Assembly: GCA_023389575.1 (NCBI GenBank)
Contig: JAEWEG010000095.1
Location: 1 to 18,931, forward strand
DNA length: 18,931 bases
Direction: 5' to 3'
Origin: Chloroflexota bacterium
GTDB lineage: Bacteria > Chloroflexota > Chloroflexia > Thermomicrobiales > UBA6265
The position numbers and the translations under genes are program-made. Position 1 is the stretch's first letter, and every line of letters starts with the position of its first letter. Under the pieces are notes generated by a model that was given only the letters and a program-made list of their open reading frames with translations, did no database searches and was not told where the DNA came from. Below are positions 1 to 6,292 of this stretch, one piece after another.

Positions 1-133
1 TCACCACGTTCGAGCGGGCGGCGTCGGCCATCGCCGCCATGACCTCGGGTGAGACGCGGTTGCCCCCGAGGCGAGTGAGGGAGCCGGCCGCGTTCACCAC
101 GGGCCGCACGCCCAGATCGTCATAAAAGCCCAT
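1..133 (-). CDS. SelA-like PLP-dependent enzyme, N-terminal fragment
   Basis: Partial gene running off the left edge; only about 44 N-terminal residues are visible. They read MGFYDDLGVRPVVNAAGSLT and continue into RLGGNRVSPEVMAAMADAA. This is the characteristic opening of the fold-type I PLP family that includes L-seryl-tRNA(Sec) selenium transferase-like proteins and D-glucosaminate-6-phosphate ammonia-lyase (a short helix, then LGVxPVxNAxGxxTxLGG). The catalytic lysine lies outside the window, so the reaction cannot be assigned; a catabolic lyase is more likely than selenocysteine synthesis because members beside amidohydrolases are usually metabolic. I chose the ATG at 133 because it fits the usual family start. 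An in-frame ATG at 187 would add 18 residues but has no Shine-Dalgarno sequence. The gene diverges from the creatininase-family gene. Confidence 0.7.
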   Translation of the reverse strand, partial: MGFYDDLGVRPVVNAAGSLTRLGGNRVSPEVMAAMADAARSNVV

Positions 134-220
134 GTCGAATGCCCTCTGTGCTGCCTGCTGGAGTGGGACCCCGCCCGTTTGGATCATGGTGTGCAGCTTA
201 CCAACGAATCCCCGGAATTG

Positions 221-235
221 GTGGGGTTTTCCCAC
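221..235. promoter_or_regulatory. Inverted repeat in divergent intergenic region
   Basis: GTGGG and CCCAC flank a five-base GTTTT spacer, in the roughly 175-bp gap between the divergent SelA-like and creatininase-family genes. The location suits an operator shared by both genes. The arms are only five bases, so chance is possible. Confidence 0.2.
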
Positions 236-309
236 TTTCGCGTTTGCCGGAAAGGCCGCATAGTGACGCCACGGGTCCGCGATACACCTATTTCCAATGG
301 AGAGAGAAG

Positions 310-1119
310 ATGCTGATCAGGCCGCCGTCTGGCAAGAAGGTTCACTGGCAGGAAATGTTGCGCCACGAGTTGCTCGAAGCGCTCGAACAGCGACCGGTGG
401 TGATAGTGCCGGTGGGGTCGGTGGAGCAGCACGGGCCGCATTGCCCGATGGACGTGGACATCTCGATCCCGTTCCACCTGGCGATCAACGCCGCCGACGC
501 GATCGACGACTTCCCGGTGATCGTGGCCCCTCCCGTGTCCTACGGGTTCACGCATTACAACATGGGCGAGGTCGGCACGCTGACGCTGAAGCTGGAGTTG
601 TTCATCGAGGTGCTCTGCGACATCTCGCGCAGCCTGTGGGCGAACGGGTTCCAGCGGATCATCCTGCTCAACGGGCACGGCGGGAACGAGGCTCCCACCT
701 GGACAGCTTCGGTGAAGCTGGCAGAGGAAGATGTGTGGGCGCTGGCGCTGACCTACTGGAACATGGCCAACGACAAGATGCGGGAGTGGGGCGAGGAGGA
801 TGACCAGGGCAGCATCGGTCACGGTGGAGAGTGGGAGACCAGCCTGCAGCTCTACCTGCGCGAGCAGCTCGTGGACATGAACCTGGCGGTGAAGGACGAG
901 GTGCGGACCAAGTTCAGCCCGGAGATCAAGAAGTTCGCGACGTTCCCGGAACGACGGCGGGAGATGGAACACGGGGTGTATGGCGATCCGCTCGTGGCGT
1001 CGGCGGAGAAGGGCGGGAAGCTGTTCGGGGTGCTGCGGGATCGGCTGGTGGCCCTGTGCCGCGAGTATCACGAGGAAGAGCCGCCGCGGTACCGCGAGTT
1101 CGGGTCGCATTGTCCGTAG
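310..1119 (+). CDS. Creatininase-family amidohydrolase
   Basis: A 269-residue protein of the creatininase/creatinine amidohydrolase family, whose members are cytoplasmic metal-dependent enzymes hydrolysing cyclic or linear amides; MftE-type peptidases also belong here. Visible signatures are PVGSVEQHGPHCPMDVD (residues 34-50), giving probable metal ligands Glu39, His41 and Asp50, then NGHGGN (121-126) with His123, and GHGGEWETS (170-178), a family-typical acidic motif. Length matches the family (about 240-270). The reading frame is open back to 139, but the ATG at 310 is preceded by GGAGAG about eight bases upstream and begins just before the conserved domain, so I chose it. The substrate cannot be told; true creatinine hydrolysis is not implied. 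It is divergent from a SelA-like PLP enzyme, which may act in the same catabolic route. Confidence 0.85.
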   Translation: MLIRPPSGKKVHWQEMLRHELLEALEQRPVVIVPVGSVEQHGPHCPMDVDISIPFHLAINAADAIDDFPVIVAPPVSYGFTHYNMGEVGTLTLKLELFIEVLCDISRSLWANGFQRIILLNGHGGNEAPTWTASVKLAEEDVWALALTYWNMANDKMREWGEEDDQGSIGHGGEWETSLQLYLREQLVDMNLAVKDEVRTKFSPEIKKFATFPERRREMEHGVYGDPLVASAEKGGKLFGVLRDRLVALCREYHEEEPPRYREFGSHCP

Positions 1120-1126
1120 GTGGAGT

Positions 1127-1144
1127 GGTGGCGATCTCGCCGCC
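1127..1144 (+). terminator. Hairpin after creatininase-family gene
   Basis: GGTGGCG and CGCCGCC pair over seven bases (one G-U wobble in RNA) around an ATCT loop, starting eight bases after the stop codon. The following TCCCTGTTCCC is pyrimidine-rich but is not a clean U-tract, so this is a terminator-like stem rather than a textbook intrinsic terminator. Confidence 0.4.
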
Positions 1145-1195
1145 TCCCTGTTCCCGGAACACCGAAACCCATCGCGTAATCGAGGAATCCATCGC

Positions 1196-1230
1196 TGTTA
1201 CACTTGCATCAGATGTGAACGTTTGATGCA
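1196..1230 (+). promoter_or_regulatory. Promoter and operator of orphan antitoxin-like gene
   Basis: An extended -10 element, TGTTACACT (1196-1204), is followed by a perfect 7-bp inverted repeat, TGCATCA (1205-1211) and TGATGCA (1224-1230), with a 12-base spacer. The predicted transcription start would fall at the left arm, so a protein bound to the repeat would block initiation. This is the arrangement expected of an autorepressing antitoxin-type regulator. The first arm also contains the overlapping half-palindrome CATCAGATG. No good -35 box is visible. Confidence 0.45.
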
Positions 1231-1242
1231 GATGGGGACGAC

Positions 1243-1629
1243 ATGGTTGATGTAGCAGGCACGGACACCACCGCGTTGCGTCGAGCCCTCGAAGAGGGAG
1301 GCGAAGAGATCGACGTGCGGCTCACCCTGCCACGCGATCTGGCCCAACAGGTGCTCCGGCTGATCGAAGCCCAACGGCGGGGTGGGGCGGTGGTCGTGCC
1401 AGCCCGGTCCGAGTTGACGCCAAACGAGGCGGCGGCGATTCTCGGCGTGTCTCGTCCCCAGGTGTACAAGCTGATTGAAGAAGGTCGGCTGGCACACCGG
1501 ATGGTGGGGACGCACCGCAGGATTCCGGTCGCCTCGGTGGCGGCATTCCATTCCGAGCAACAGGCGTCACAACGGGCCGCGATGAAGGAGTTGACCGCGC
1601 TGTCGAATGATCTCGGATTGATCGATTGA
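1243..1629 (+). CDS. Excisionase-type helix-turn-helix protein, orphan antitoxin-like
   Basis: A 128-residue protein. The N-terminal part (25-55) has a short LTLPRDLAQQVLRLIEA segment of the kind that forms a dimerising or swapped-hairpin region. Residues 57-102 are a MerR/excisionase-type winged helix (ELTPNEAAAILGVSRPQVYK, then RLAHRMVGTHRRIPVASVAAF). The C-terminal helix ends AAMKELTALSNDLGLID. In related two-gene toxin-antitoxin modules this architecture is the DNA-binding antitoxin, followed directly by a PIN- or COG-type ribonuclease. Here nothing toxin-like follows: the next 240 bases are non-coding and then comes a dehydrogenase. It is therefore either a solitary regulator or the survivor of a degraded module. 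The ATG at 1243 follows a weak GGGG-type ribosome site. An inverted repeat just upstream suggests self-repression. Confidence 0.75.
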   Translation: MVDVAGTDTTALRRALEEGGEEIDVRLTLPRDLAQQVLRLIEAQRRGGAVVVPARSELTPNEAAAILGVSRPQVYKLIEEGRLAHRMVGTHRRIPVASVAAFHSEQQASQRAAMKELTALSNDLGLID

Positions 1630-1663
1630 GGGATCGCCTGCTCGGCGGTGTCGTCTCATGAAA

Positions 1664-1729
1664 GGAAGGCCATACGCCGGCGGGTTTGCTCATGGTGTGA
1701 TGTGCTTTGTGATGCCGGCTAGACCTTCC
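1664..1729. repeat. Interrupted inverted repeat, non-coding stretch
   Basis: GGAAGG and GCCGGC on the left (1664-1669, 1676-1681) are mirrored by GCCGGC and CCTTCC on the right (1714-1719, 1724-1729). The two halves are about 32 bases apart and have unequal internal spacers. It could fold into a bulged hairpin between the orphan antitoxin-like gene and the dehydrogenase. No toxin remnant was recognised in this gap (1630-1873). Confidence 0.25.
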
Positions 1730-1780
1730 CTACTGGTGGTCGATCCTCACTCTGCATGATGACGCCTGGCGGTTTGAACC

Positions 1781-1830
1781 GGGCGACCCGAGGCTGCCCG
1801 CTTTCGGGCTGGGACGCCCGGTGCGATACT
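1781..1830 (+). promoter_or_regulatory. Nested hairpins and possible -10 before dehydrogenase
   Basis: GGGCG (1781-1785) pairs with CGCCC (1815-1819) and encloses GCCCG-CTTT-CGGGC (1796-1809), giving a nested inverted repeat. GATACT (1825-1830) is a plausible -10 element about 44 bases before the dehydrogenase ATG. No convincing -35 is present. Operator function is conjecture. Confidence 0.25.
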
Positions 1831-1873
1831 GGCGCGGTCGTTCCTGCCGCTGACGTATGAAGAGGGCTTCCCC

Positions 1874-2989
1874 ATGCCGCGTGAACTCGTCGCCATCCAG
1901 CCGCGTACCCCGGTTATCCGCGAGTATGACGAACGGCCGTTGGAGCCGACCCAGATCCGGATTCGGACCGAACTGGCCTCGCCGAAGCATGGCACGGAGT
2001 TGGTGGGGTATCGCGACGACCCGGTCGCCAGCCGCCCGTACGATCCAGCCTGGGGAGCGGTGATCCCTCGCGAGGCGGGCGCGGGGCCGGCGGGGTTTCC
2101 GCGACCGCTCGGGAACATGGCGGTGGGCACGGTGACCGAGGTCGGGGCCGATGTGACCCGGTTCACGGTGGGGGACAGGGTGTTCGGGCATTTCCCGATC
2201 CGGGAGACGCAAACCGTGGACGAGTCGCGGGCCGATTCGCTGCCGGAAGGGCTTCCGGCGGAAGCCGCGCTCTGTCTCGATCCGGTGGTGATGGCGCTGG
2301 CGATTCGCGATGTGAACATCCGGCTGGGGGACGTGGTGGCCGTGTTCGGGCTGGGGGCGATTGGGCTGGTGACGCTCCAACTGGCGAAGCTGGCGGGAGC
2401 GCATCGCGTGATCGCGGTCGACCCGCTGGCCAACCGCCGCGAACTCGCGCTGTCGCTGGGAGCCGATGACGCGATCTATCCCACCGCCGGCGACGGCGAT
2501 GCCGGGCTGGCGGTGCGCCGTCTCACCGGCGAGCCCGACCCGTCGATTGCCCGGACTCGGACCTCGCTGATCGGTGGGTACACCGAGGTGGATACCCAGG
2601 CCGGCCAGCTTGGCGTGGACGTGGCGCTGGAAACATCGGGCAGCACCCAGGCGCTGCACCAGGCGATCCGGGCTACTCGCTTCGGCGGCAGGATCGGGAT
2701 GGTCTCCTTCTATGGAAGGGAGGCGACCGGATTGCTGCTGGGCGAGGAGTTCCACATCAACCGGCTGGAGCTAATCTCGGTGCGGGCGGAGAGCCTGCCG
2801 ATGCGCGACGCGCCGGGGTGGACCCTGGACCGGATGGTGCGCGTGGGGCTGGATTGGCTGGCCAGCGGACGGATTCGCACGGAGGGGATCATCGACCCGA
2901 TCGTGCCGTTCGACCAGAGCGCCGAGGCATATCGGGCCATCGATGAGCGACCGGCCGAATCGATCAAGCTCGGCATCCGCTTCGACTGA
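1874..2989 (+). CDS. Medium-chain dehydrogenase lacking zinc ligands
   Basis: A 371-residue member of the medium-chain dehydrogenase/reductase (alcohol dehydrogenase-like) superfamily. The GroES-like N-terminal lobe contains ASPKHGTELVGYRDDP (35-50), corresponding to the SPGTE motif of BchC-like and related members, and LGNMAVGTVTEVGADVTRFTVGDRVF (from 79). The NAD(P)-binding Rossmann fold has GLGAIG at 159-164 and an acidic residue at 183 (VIAVD), suggesting NAD preference. The catalytic Cys/His/Glu zinc site and the four-cysteine structural zinc lobe are absent; the only cysteine is at 134. Residues 206-247 form an extra segment inside the nucleotide-binding domain. The substrate is unknown. 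It sits alone on plus, with long gaps on both sides. The ATG at 1874 gives the expected family start but has only a weak GAGGG ribosome site. Confidence 0.8.
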   Translation: MPRELVAIQPRTPVIREYDERPLEPTQIRIRTELASPKHGTELVGYRDDPVASRPYDPAWGAVIPREAGAGPAGFPRPLGNMAVGTVTEVGADVTRFTVGDRVFGHFPIRETQTVDESRADSLPEGLPAEAALCLDPVVMALAIRDVNIRLGDVVAVFGLGAIGLVTLQLAKLAGAHRVIAVDPLANRRELALSLGADDAIYPTAGDGDAGLAVRRLTGEPDPSIARTRTSLIGGYTEVDTQAGQLGVDVALETSGSTQALHQAIRATRFGGRIGMVSFYGREATGLLLGEEFHINRLELISVRAESLPMRDAPGWTLDRMVRVGLDWLASGRIRTEGIIDPIVPFDQSAEAYRAIDERPAESIKLGIRFD

Positions 2990-3011
2990 CCAGGCGACGG
3001 CGGAGACGCGG

Positions 3012-3099
3012 TTCCCAGCGTGACGACGAAATGGGTAATTCTGCGCATTCCCAGCGTTCACGGGTGGGACGTACGCTTCGAATCAGCGTAGGTGATATT
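3012..3099 (+). promoter_or_regulatory. Repeated motif and palindrome upstream of secreted protein
   Basis: The 10-mer TTCCCAGCGT occurs at 3012-3021 and 3048-3057. A third CAGCGT lies at 3084-3089, inside a perfect inverted repeat, TACGCT-N7-AGCGTA (3072-3090). A possible -10, GATATT, follows at 3094-3099, with no clear -35. Three similar motifs 36 and 32 bases apart are compatible with cooperative regulator binding. Confidence 0.35.
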
Positions 3100-3123
3100 G
3101 GGTTTTGCGCAGGAGCCACGGGC

Positions 3124-4572
3124 ATGTATTCGATTCGCTGTCACGTTTCCCATCGAAGGTTGGTCCGCGTCATCACCGTGATCATGCTGGTGGCGATGGG
3201 GATTGGCGCGGCCATGCCGCGAACGACCGCCCAGGACCAGGGACCAGTGTTCTTCACCGTTGCCTCTGGAATCGTAACGATCGGTCCGGCCTCGCCAGCG
3301 TGGTACGCCGCGCGCGTCACCGTTTCGACCGGCGAGCCGATGGCGGACCCCGCGTCTGGGGCGGCGGGGTTCGTGCTGGCCACGGATGGGGCGATTCTGG
3401 TCTCTGATCAGCGGGGGAATGCCGTGGCAATGCTTCGGCCTGGCGGCGCGCTGTTCCTGCCCGCGGCGCCGGAGATGACATTCACCGCCATCGATGGCGA
3501 GGCAACCGTCTGGCGGATCGCCGTGGTTGGCTCCGATGCCGAAGCGCCGTTGACCGAGGGAGACGGCGTGGGGCGTCCGGTCTCGACCACCGGGGAGGCC
3601 GATTCGTCCGCGGCGCCGGATGCGGCGCGCGCGATCGAGCTTCGGCTGGGCGAGCTCGATCCGGGAGAATCGGCCACGTTCGGTGCCGACGGCTGGGCGG
3701 TGCCCCTCGTGACCGCGCTGTCCGGGGAGGGCGTGCTGGGCGATGGATCGACGGTTGCCGAAGGGCGGATCGTGGCGCGGTCCGATGGTGGCGCCACGGC
3801 TCAGGTCAGCGCGGAGATGGCTCCGGCCGTGATCGGCTACATCGCCATTGGGCCCTCGCTCGATCTGGACGCGACTGGCGGAGGATCGACCTCCTCTGGA
3901 TCCGGGGGGCAGGGGAACGGTCAATCCGAGATTCCAGCGAGCCCATCCGCAGGTGATGAAACGGACACGCCGCCGCAACCAACCGAGGAACCCACTGAAG
4001 AGCCCGCCGCGGATACGAGCGATGCCGACGACGACGGATTGACCGCGGACGAGGAAGCCAGCCTCGGCACGAATCCGTCCAGGCCGGACAGCGATGACGA
4101 TGGCATCAACGATGGCCACGAGGTGAAGGACTACGGAACGAATCCATTGGCGCTCGATACGGACGGCGACGGCGTGACCGACGGGGACGAAGTGTCCGGG
4201 CAGTACGGGATCATTGATCCGACGAACGCCGACACGGACTACGATGGCCTGAGTGATGGCGACGAGTTGTTCCTGCACTCTACGAACCCGGTGATGTCCG
4301 ACACCGACACCGATGGCCTGGGAGACGCGGATGATCCCGATCCACTGGTGCTGACCGATCGTGACGGTGATTTGCTTGGCGACGGGTTGGAGGCCTACTA
4401 CGGAACGAATCCCGACAACCCGGACTCGGATGAGGACCAGTTGACGGATACCTACGAACTGTTCACCACCGGAACCGATCCCAATGTCTTCGATACGGAT
4501 GGAGATGGCACCGGCGACGCCGTGGAGAATGCCTCGGGCACCAATCCCCTCGATCCGAACAGCCATCCCTGA
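3124..4572 (+). CDS. Secreted protein with thrombospondin type 3-like calcium repeats
   Basis: A 482-residue exported protein. Residues 1-36 form a Sec signal peptide: basic start (HRRLVR), hydrophobic core (VITVIMLVAMGIGAAM) and an Ala-x-Ala-like cleavage zone. Residues about 38-270 are a cupin-like beta-rich region with no catalytic motif that I recognise. Residues 275-299 are a low-complexity Gly/Ser then Pro/Glu/Thr linker. Residues 300-482 hold eight calcium-binding repeats of the DxDxDGxxDxxE type, such as DSDDDGINDGHE and DTDGDGVTDGDE, separated by TNP turns. The fifth to eighth deviate from consensus. The protein ends straight after the repeats with no anchor, so it is probably shed or wall-associated. 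The start at 3124 follows AGGAG at 3111-3115. The frame is open to 3031, but the longer form would bury the signal peptide. Confidence 0.8.
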   Translation: MYSIRCHVSHRRLVRVITVIMLVAMGIGAAMPRTTAQDQGPVFFTVASGIVTIGPASPAWYAARVTVSTGEPMADPASGAAGFVLATDGAILVSDQRGNAVAMLRPGGALFLPAAPEMTFTAIDGEATVWRIAVVGSDAEAPLTEGDGVGRPVSTTGEADSSAAPDAARAIELRLGELDPGESATFGADGWAVPLVTALSGEGVLGDGSTVAEGRIVARSDGGATAQVSAEMAPAVIGYIAIGPSLDLDATGGGSTSSGSGGQGNGQSEIPASPSAGDETDTPPQPTEEPTEEPAADTSDADDDGLTADEEASLGTNPSRPDSDDDGINDGHEVKDYGTNPLALDTDGDGVTDGDEVSGQYGIIDPTNADTDYDGLSDGDELFLHSTNPVMSDTDTDGLGDADDPDPLVLTDRDGDLLGDGLEAYYGTNPDNPDSDEDQLTDTYELFTTGTDPNVFDTDGDGTGDAVENASGTNPLDPNSHP

Positions 4573-4652
4573 ATCTCGGGCCCGTGCGAGGGCATTGGAG
4601 AGCACGTTTCGACAGGATGGTGGGGCCAGGTCGCGAGATGGGAGGATCTGTC

Positions 4653-5561
4653 ATGGGAAGGGTGGAATTCGGGCTGATCCTGCCCGAGAATCCTCTCAAC
4701 CCGCCAAGCCGTCACCGCTACATGGAGGATCTCGACCGGCTCCTGGGGCTGGCGGAGGGCCACTACGCTTCCGCGTGGTGCATCGATCACCTGAATGGCG
4801 ACGTGCTGGAGGGGTGGACGGCGATCAGCTACCTGGCGGCGCGCCATCCCGGGTTCGTATGGGGCAACACGGTGCTCAGCCAGTCGTTCCGCAACCCGGC
4901 GCTGGTGGCGAGGATGGGGGCGACGCTGCACTTTCTGGCCGGTGGGAAATTCGTGCTGGGGATCGGGGCGGGCGGCCAGAAGACTGACCACCTGGCCTGC
5001 GGCTACGACTTCCCGCGCGGCGGGGTCAGGGTAGCGCAACTGGACGAGGCGCTTCGCATCATCAGGGCGATGTGGACGGAGGAGCAGGTCACCTTCGAGG
5101 GCGAGCACTACCGGGTGGACGGCGCGACCTGCGAGCCGCGCCCCCACCCGCTCCCGCCGATCATGGTTGGAGCCTTCGGGCCGGAGATGCTGCGCCTTAC
5201 GGCCCGGCATGCCGACTGGTGGAATGTCTCCTCCACCAGCATCGATGGGTATCGCGACCTCGTTCGCGAGTTCGAGCGGGCATGCGCCGAAACCGGGCGC
5301 GATCCGGCCACGGTGCGCCGGGTATGGTCTGGCGGCTGCGTGTGCGCGCCAACCCAGGCCGAGGTTGGACGGCTTCGTGGGGACGGAGCCACCCATCAGG
5401 TTGGCGAAGACTTCGTGGGCACACCTGCGGAGGTGATCGAGCAGATGGGGTCCTTCATCGAGTTGGGCGTCGACTACTTCCTGCTGGATTGTGGTGGGTT
5501 CCCCCAGCTCACCACCATCGAAATGCTGATCGATGAGGTGATGCCCGCGCTCAATCGCTGA
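4653..5561 (+). CDS. Luciferase-like (LLM) flavin/F420 oxidoreductase
   Basis: A 302-residue TIM-barrel protein of the bacterial luciferase-like monooxygenase superfamily, close in style to F420-dependent oxidoreductases. Diagnostic segments are VEFGLILPEN at the start, NTVLSQSFRNPALVARMGAT (residues 71-90), GGKFVLGIGAGGQKTDHLACGYDF (about 95-118), RVAQLDEALRIIRAMWTEEQVTFEGEHY, and PIMVGAFGPEMLRLTARHADWWN. The C-terminus carries the GTPAEVIEQM segment common in this family. Whether the cofactor is F420 or FMN cannot be settled by eye, and the substrate is unknown. GGAGG at 4641-4645, seven bases upstream, selects the ATG at 4653; the frame is open to 4584 and another ATG lies at 4638. It lies 80 bases after the secreted-protein gene, without obvious functional linkage. 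Confidence 0.85.
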   Translation: MGRVEFGLILPENPLNPPSRHRYMEDLDRLLGLAEGHYASAWCIDHLNGDVLEGWTAISYLAARHPGFVWGNTVLSQSFRNPALVARMGATLHFLAGGKFVLGIGAGGQKTDHLACGYDFPRGGVRVAQLDEALRIIRAMWTEEQVTFEGEHYRVDGATCEPRPHPLPPIMVGAFGPEMLRLTARHADWWNVSSTSIDGYRDLVREFERACAETGRDPATVRRVWSGGCVCAPTQAEVGRLRGDGATHQVGEDFVGTPAEVIEQMGSFIELGVDYFLLDCGGFPQLTTIEMLIDEVMPALNR

Positions 5562-5607
5562 AGCGCGAGATCGCCTTCTCCCAGACCCGGCGTGGTGCTG
5601 GTTCAGG

Positions 5608-5639
5608 CATGCGGGAGAGGCGGCTACGCCGCCAAGGAC
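5608..5639. repeat. REP-like element, copy A
   Basis: A 32-base unit beginning CATGCGGGAGAGG, with a hairpin GGCGGC-TAC-GCCGCC at its centre. It matches copy B at 27 of 32 positions, and the stem is preserved while the three-base loop differs completely. This is the pattern of REP-type palindromic intergenic repeats. Confidence 0.45.
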
Positions 5640-5650
5640 TTCGTCCGGGG

Positions 5651-5678
5651 TTCCCTCGCTCCGCTCGGGATGACGGGG
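5651..5678. repeat. GC-rich intergenic motif between REP-like copies
   Basis: Read on minus, this stretch is CCCGTCATCCCGAGCGGAGC followed by GAGGGAA, containing a tandem GAGCG. Similar GTCATCCCGAGCG-type motifs are familiar from dispersed intergenic repeats in several bacterial phyla (from memory, not checked). It lies between the two REP-like copies and probably belongs to the same composite element. Confidence 0.35.
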
Positions 5679-5721
5679 ACGGTGTGTTTAGGGCGGGAGT
5701 GACGGAGGGAAGGAGCCCCGA

Positions 5722-5753
5722 CATGCGGGGGAGGCGGCCGTGCCGCCAGGGAC
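5722..5753. repeat. REP-like element, copy B
   Basis: The second 32-base unit, in the same orientation as copy A and 114 bases further on, with hairpin GGCGGC-CGT-GCCGCC. It abuts the long hairpin that starts at 5752. Confidence 0.45.
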
Positions 5754-5798
5754 CAAGTCTGTCATCCAGAGGTGAAGCCTCCGGGTGACTGACTTGGT
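5752..5798. repeat. Long near-perfect stem-loop
   Basis: Three stacked arms pair: ACCAAGTC with GACTTGGT (8 bp), GTCATCC with GGGTGAC (7 bp, one G-T wobble) and GAGG with CCTC (4 bp). Single mismatches separate them, and the loop is TGAAG. No T-tract follows on either strand. It could act as a factor-assisted terminator for the oxidoreductase transcript, as the end of a small mobile element, or as part of the neighbouring REP-like composite. Confidence 0.5.
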
Positions 5799-5820
5799 TG
5801 GAGTGCACGTGGGGTGTGGG

Positions 5821-5847
5821 TGGATTCGATATCGCTTAGCGAATCCA
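5821..5847. repeat. Inverted repeat overlapping stop codon of small gene
   Basis: TGGATTCG (5821-5828) and CGAATCCA (5840-5847) are perfect 8-bp arms with an 11-base loop. The loop contains the stop codon of the minus-strand small gene. It may protect or terminate that transcript, though no U-tract follows. Confidence 0.35.
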
Positions 5848-6084
5848 GGGTTCGCGGGGCTGGTAGCCGGGGTGCTCCTGGAGCCAGGCGTTGGCGTTGC
5901 GGACCGCTTCGGCGATCGCTTCTTCCTGAGTGGTGCCGCGCCCGGTGACGGCGTGAACCGTGATCTCGCTCCTGTAATACGTGAAGGTCAGCCGAACGGG
6001 CTTGTCGCCACTGCCAGGCTGCTCCCAGTGGGCGAACCACCCATTGGTGAGGAGCGTCTCGAAATCCCAAACCGCCGCCGTCAT
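5836..6084 (-). CDS. Small protein of unknown function (82 aa)
   Basis: An 82-residue protein not recognised with confidence. The first half alternates hydrophobic and polar residues (beta-like: VRLTFTYYRSEITVHAVTG). The second half is a predicted helix (TTQEEAIAEAVRNANAWLQE) ending in a proline-rich tail. The beta sheet followed by a GxTxEEAixxAxxNAxxWL helix resembles the fold of HicB-type antitoxins, but there is no HicA partner and no DNA-binding tail, so that remains only a structural hint. The ATG at 6084 is preceded by AGGGGAG about nine bases upstream, a better site than the ATG at 6111. It is transcribed in the same direction as the upstream sulfatase but about 210 bases away, so it probably has its own promoter. 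Confidence 0.55.
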   Translation of the reverse strand: MTAAVWDFETLLTNGWFAHWEQPGSGDKPVRLTFTYYRSEITVHAVTGRGTTQEEAIAEAVRNANAWLQEHPGYQPREPWIR

Positions 6085-6123
6085 CAGACCTGCTCCCCTA
6101 TGTTTCAGCATCGTTCGTTCTGG

Positions 6124-6144
6124 CGAGGCCGCGTGCCTCGTTTT
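6124..6144 (+). terminator. Orphan intrinsic-terminator-like hairpin
   Basis: CGAGGC pairs with GCCTCG around CGCGT and is followed by TTTT on the plus strand. No plus-strand gene ends nearby: it sits between two minus-strand genes. It could end an unannotated plus-strand or antisense RNA, or be chance. Confidence 0.3.
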
Positions 6145-6292
6145 GATTCGATCCGGCCATGTTCGCCGTTGCCCGGAATCTCTGGAGGATCATACCGGCT
6201 CAGGGCGATCTCCGGGGGTGCCTGACGCGAGGTATACGCGATGATCCCAGACAATGACATCCGATTCGCCATCGACAGGAACGTTCGGGCTG

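Noticed and set aside
139..309. Longer N-terminus of the creatininase-family protein
   Set aside because: The extra 57 residues match nothing in the family and the ATG at 310 has a good ribosome site.
1730..2755. Long minus-strand open frame opposite the dehydrogenase
   Set aside because: Arg/His/Pro-rich shadow of a real gene; no family features.
4021..4572. DNA-level tandem repeat array
   Set aside because: The periodicity comes from the encoded calcium-binding protein repeats, not from a non-coding satellite.
3058..4605. Long minus-strand open frame opposite the secreted protein
   Set aside because: It mirrors the Asp/Gly codon repeats of the plus-strand gene and has no independent coding signal.
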